Part shown: one piece after another, positions 8,500 through 8,957 of the stretch | Numbering within the stretch: position 1 is the stretch's first letter | How the letters are laid out: every line of letters begins with the position of its first letter | DNA from: JBCBKZ01 sp039026975 | GTDB taxonomy: Bacteria > Bacteroidota > Bacteroidia > J057 | DNA: 8,957 nucleotides | Assembly (NCBI GenBank): GCA_039026975.1 | Contig: JBCCLI010000271.1 | Location: 1 to 8,957, forward strand | Direction of reading: 5' to 3' | The notes under the pieces: generated by a model | Database searches by the model: none | The model's input: only the letters and a program-made list of their open reading frames with translations | Told to the model about the DNA's origin: nothing | Translations under genes and position numbers: made by a program

Positions 8500-8523
8500 A
8501 AAGGAATCATTTCCTTTTTACCC
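8494..8523 (-). terminator. Intrinsic terminator between convergent genes
   Basis: GGGTAAAAAGGAA (8494-8506) and TTCCTTTTTACCC (8511-8523) form a perfect 13-bp stem with a TCAT loop. On the minus strand the stem is followed by AA and eight T residues (complement of 8484-8491), a good intrinsic terminator for the serine hydrolase transcript. On the plus strand the stem begins in the last Gly codon of the kinase and includes its TAA stop; no T-run follows, so termination of the kinase mRNA there is less certain. Confidence 0.8.
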
Positions 8524-8546
8524 GGAGTGGTTTCTGTTAGGCCATC

Positions 8547-8957
8547 CTAAAATATCATTTCTCTCAATTCATCTACTGCATCCAGCCAGGCAGAAAAATT
8601 GGTTCCTCCATTAATCTGGTATACGAAGGTAGTCTGCTGTTCAGGGAAGTAGAGCATGATGGAATAAAAACCGTCTGCTGCCCCTGTATGTCCGTAGGCT
8701 ACGCCTTCTTTTGTCTCATACAACTCTAATCCAAATCCATTGGCTATGAGCTTCCCCCCGTCTTCCTCTCCACCTTCAGTGGGAATATCAAACCATGCTG
8801 TCATTTTCTGTAGACCTTCTTGCTTCACGATCTCTCCTTCTGCCAAGCCTGTCATAAATCTACCCATGTCATAGGCAGTGGAGATAATACCGCCATCAGC
8901 AGTCCCTACTTCATCCCCGTATAACCGCTCTGCCTCATACAAGGTCTGCCCATTATA
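8547..8957 (-). CDS. Serine beta-lactamase-like hydrolase, C-terminal part
   Basis: This is the last 136 or so residues of a protein whose start lies beyond the right edge; the frame stays open to 8957 (YNGQTLYEAERLYGDEVG), so the TTG at 8942 is not a start. It fits the beta-lactamase/class C penicillin-binding-protein superfamily (family S12 type). GGIISTAYDMGRFMTGL is the usual segment after the active-site half, followed by a helix ending LQKM. YGHTGAADGF matches the third catalytic motif, with HTG in place of KTG, as in many esterase-like members. The Ser-x-x-Lys nucleophile and Tyr motif would be outside the window, so activity and substrate (peptide, ester or lactam) cannot be judged. 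It converges on the kinase gene, 47 bases apart, sharing a terminator. Nothing in the visible part suggests truncation other than the window edge. Confidence 0.85.
   Translation of the reverse strand, partial: YNGQTLYEAERLYGDEVGTADGGIISTAYDMGRFMTGLAEGEIVKQEGLQKMTAWFDIPTEGGEEDGGKLIANGFGLELYETKEGVAYGHTGAADGFYSIMLYFPEQQTTFVYQINGGTNFSAWLDAVDELREMIF

Noticed and set aside
8484..8614. Run of eight A residues as a frameshift site joining the kinase to an open frame ending at 8614
   Set aside because: The continuing frame needs a +1 shift, which an A-run does not typically favour. The extension has no family resemblance and overlaps the convergent gene; the A-run is better explained as the T-run of the minus-strand terminator.

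Overview
The window looks like ordinary chromosomal DNA of a member of the Bacteroidota, probably from the Cytophagales and relatives, though the genus cannot be read from the sequence. The evidence is a GLPGLI-family secreted protein next to a carboxypeptidase-regulatory-domain/TonB-receptor-like outer membrane barrel, a hybrid kinase with a two-component-regulator propeller and Y_Y_Y sensor, moderate G+C content, and starts with no clear Shine-Dalgarno sequence. All three complete genes begin with a signal peptide or signal anchor, so the window is concerned with the cell envelope.

Layout. Positions 1-343 hold no gene I can support. A two-gene plus-strand operon follows: a GLPGLI-family exported protein (344-1105) and, 27 bases later, a 939-residue outer membrane beta-barrel protein (1133-3952). 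An intergenic gap of about 270 bases (3953-4224) carries only a weak hairpin. Next comes a 1424-residue hybrid sensor kinase/response regulator (4225-8499) with a periplasmic 14-repeat double propeller, Y_Y_Y domain, membrane segment, coiled coil, HisKA, HATPase, a degenerate receiver and a canonical receiver. On the minus strand, running in from the right edge, is the C-terminal part of a serine beta-lactamase-like hydrolase (8547-8957). The two convergent genes share a perfect 13-bp stem whose T-run, read on the minus strand, lies inside the last codons of the kinase gene.

How the parts may work together. The GLPGLI protein and barrel form a pair often seen in Bacteroidota whose substrate is unknown; here both carry short Gly/Arg-rich basic patches, which suggests a shared ligand or contact. 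The kinase has no DNA-binding output and no Hpt domain, so it must pass its signal to a partner outside the window. Its position after the barrel operon permits, but does not prove, a regulatory link. I found no mobile element, CRISPR array, RNA gene or clearly new system. The most notable points are the pseudo-receiver in the kinase, the shared basic patches and the terminator embedded in coding sequence.
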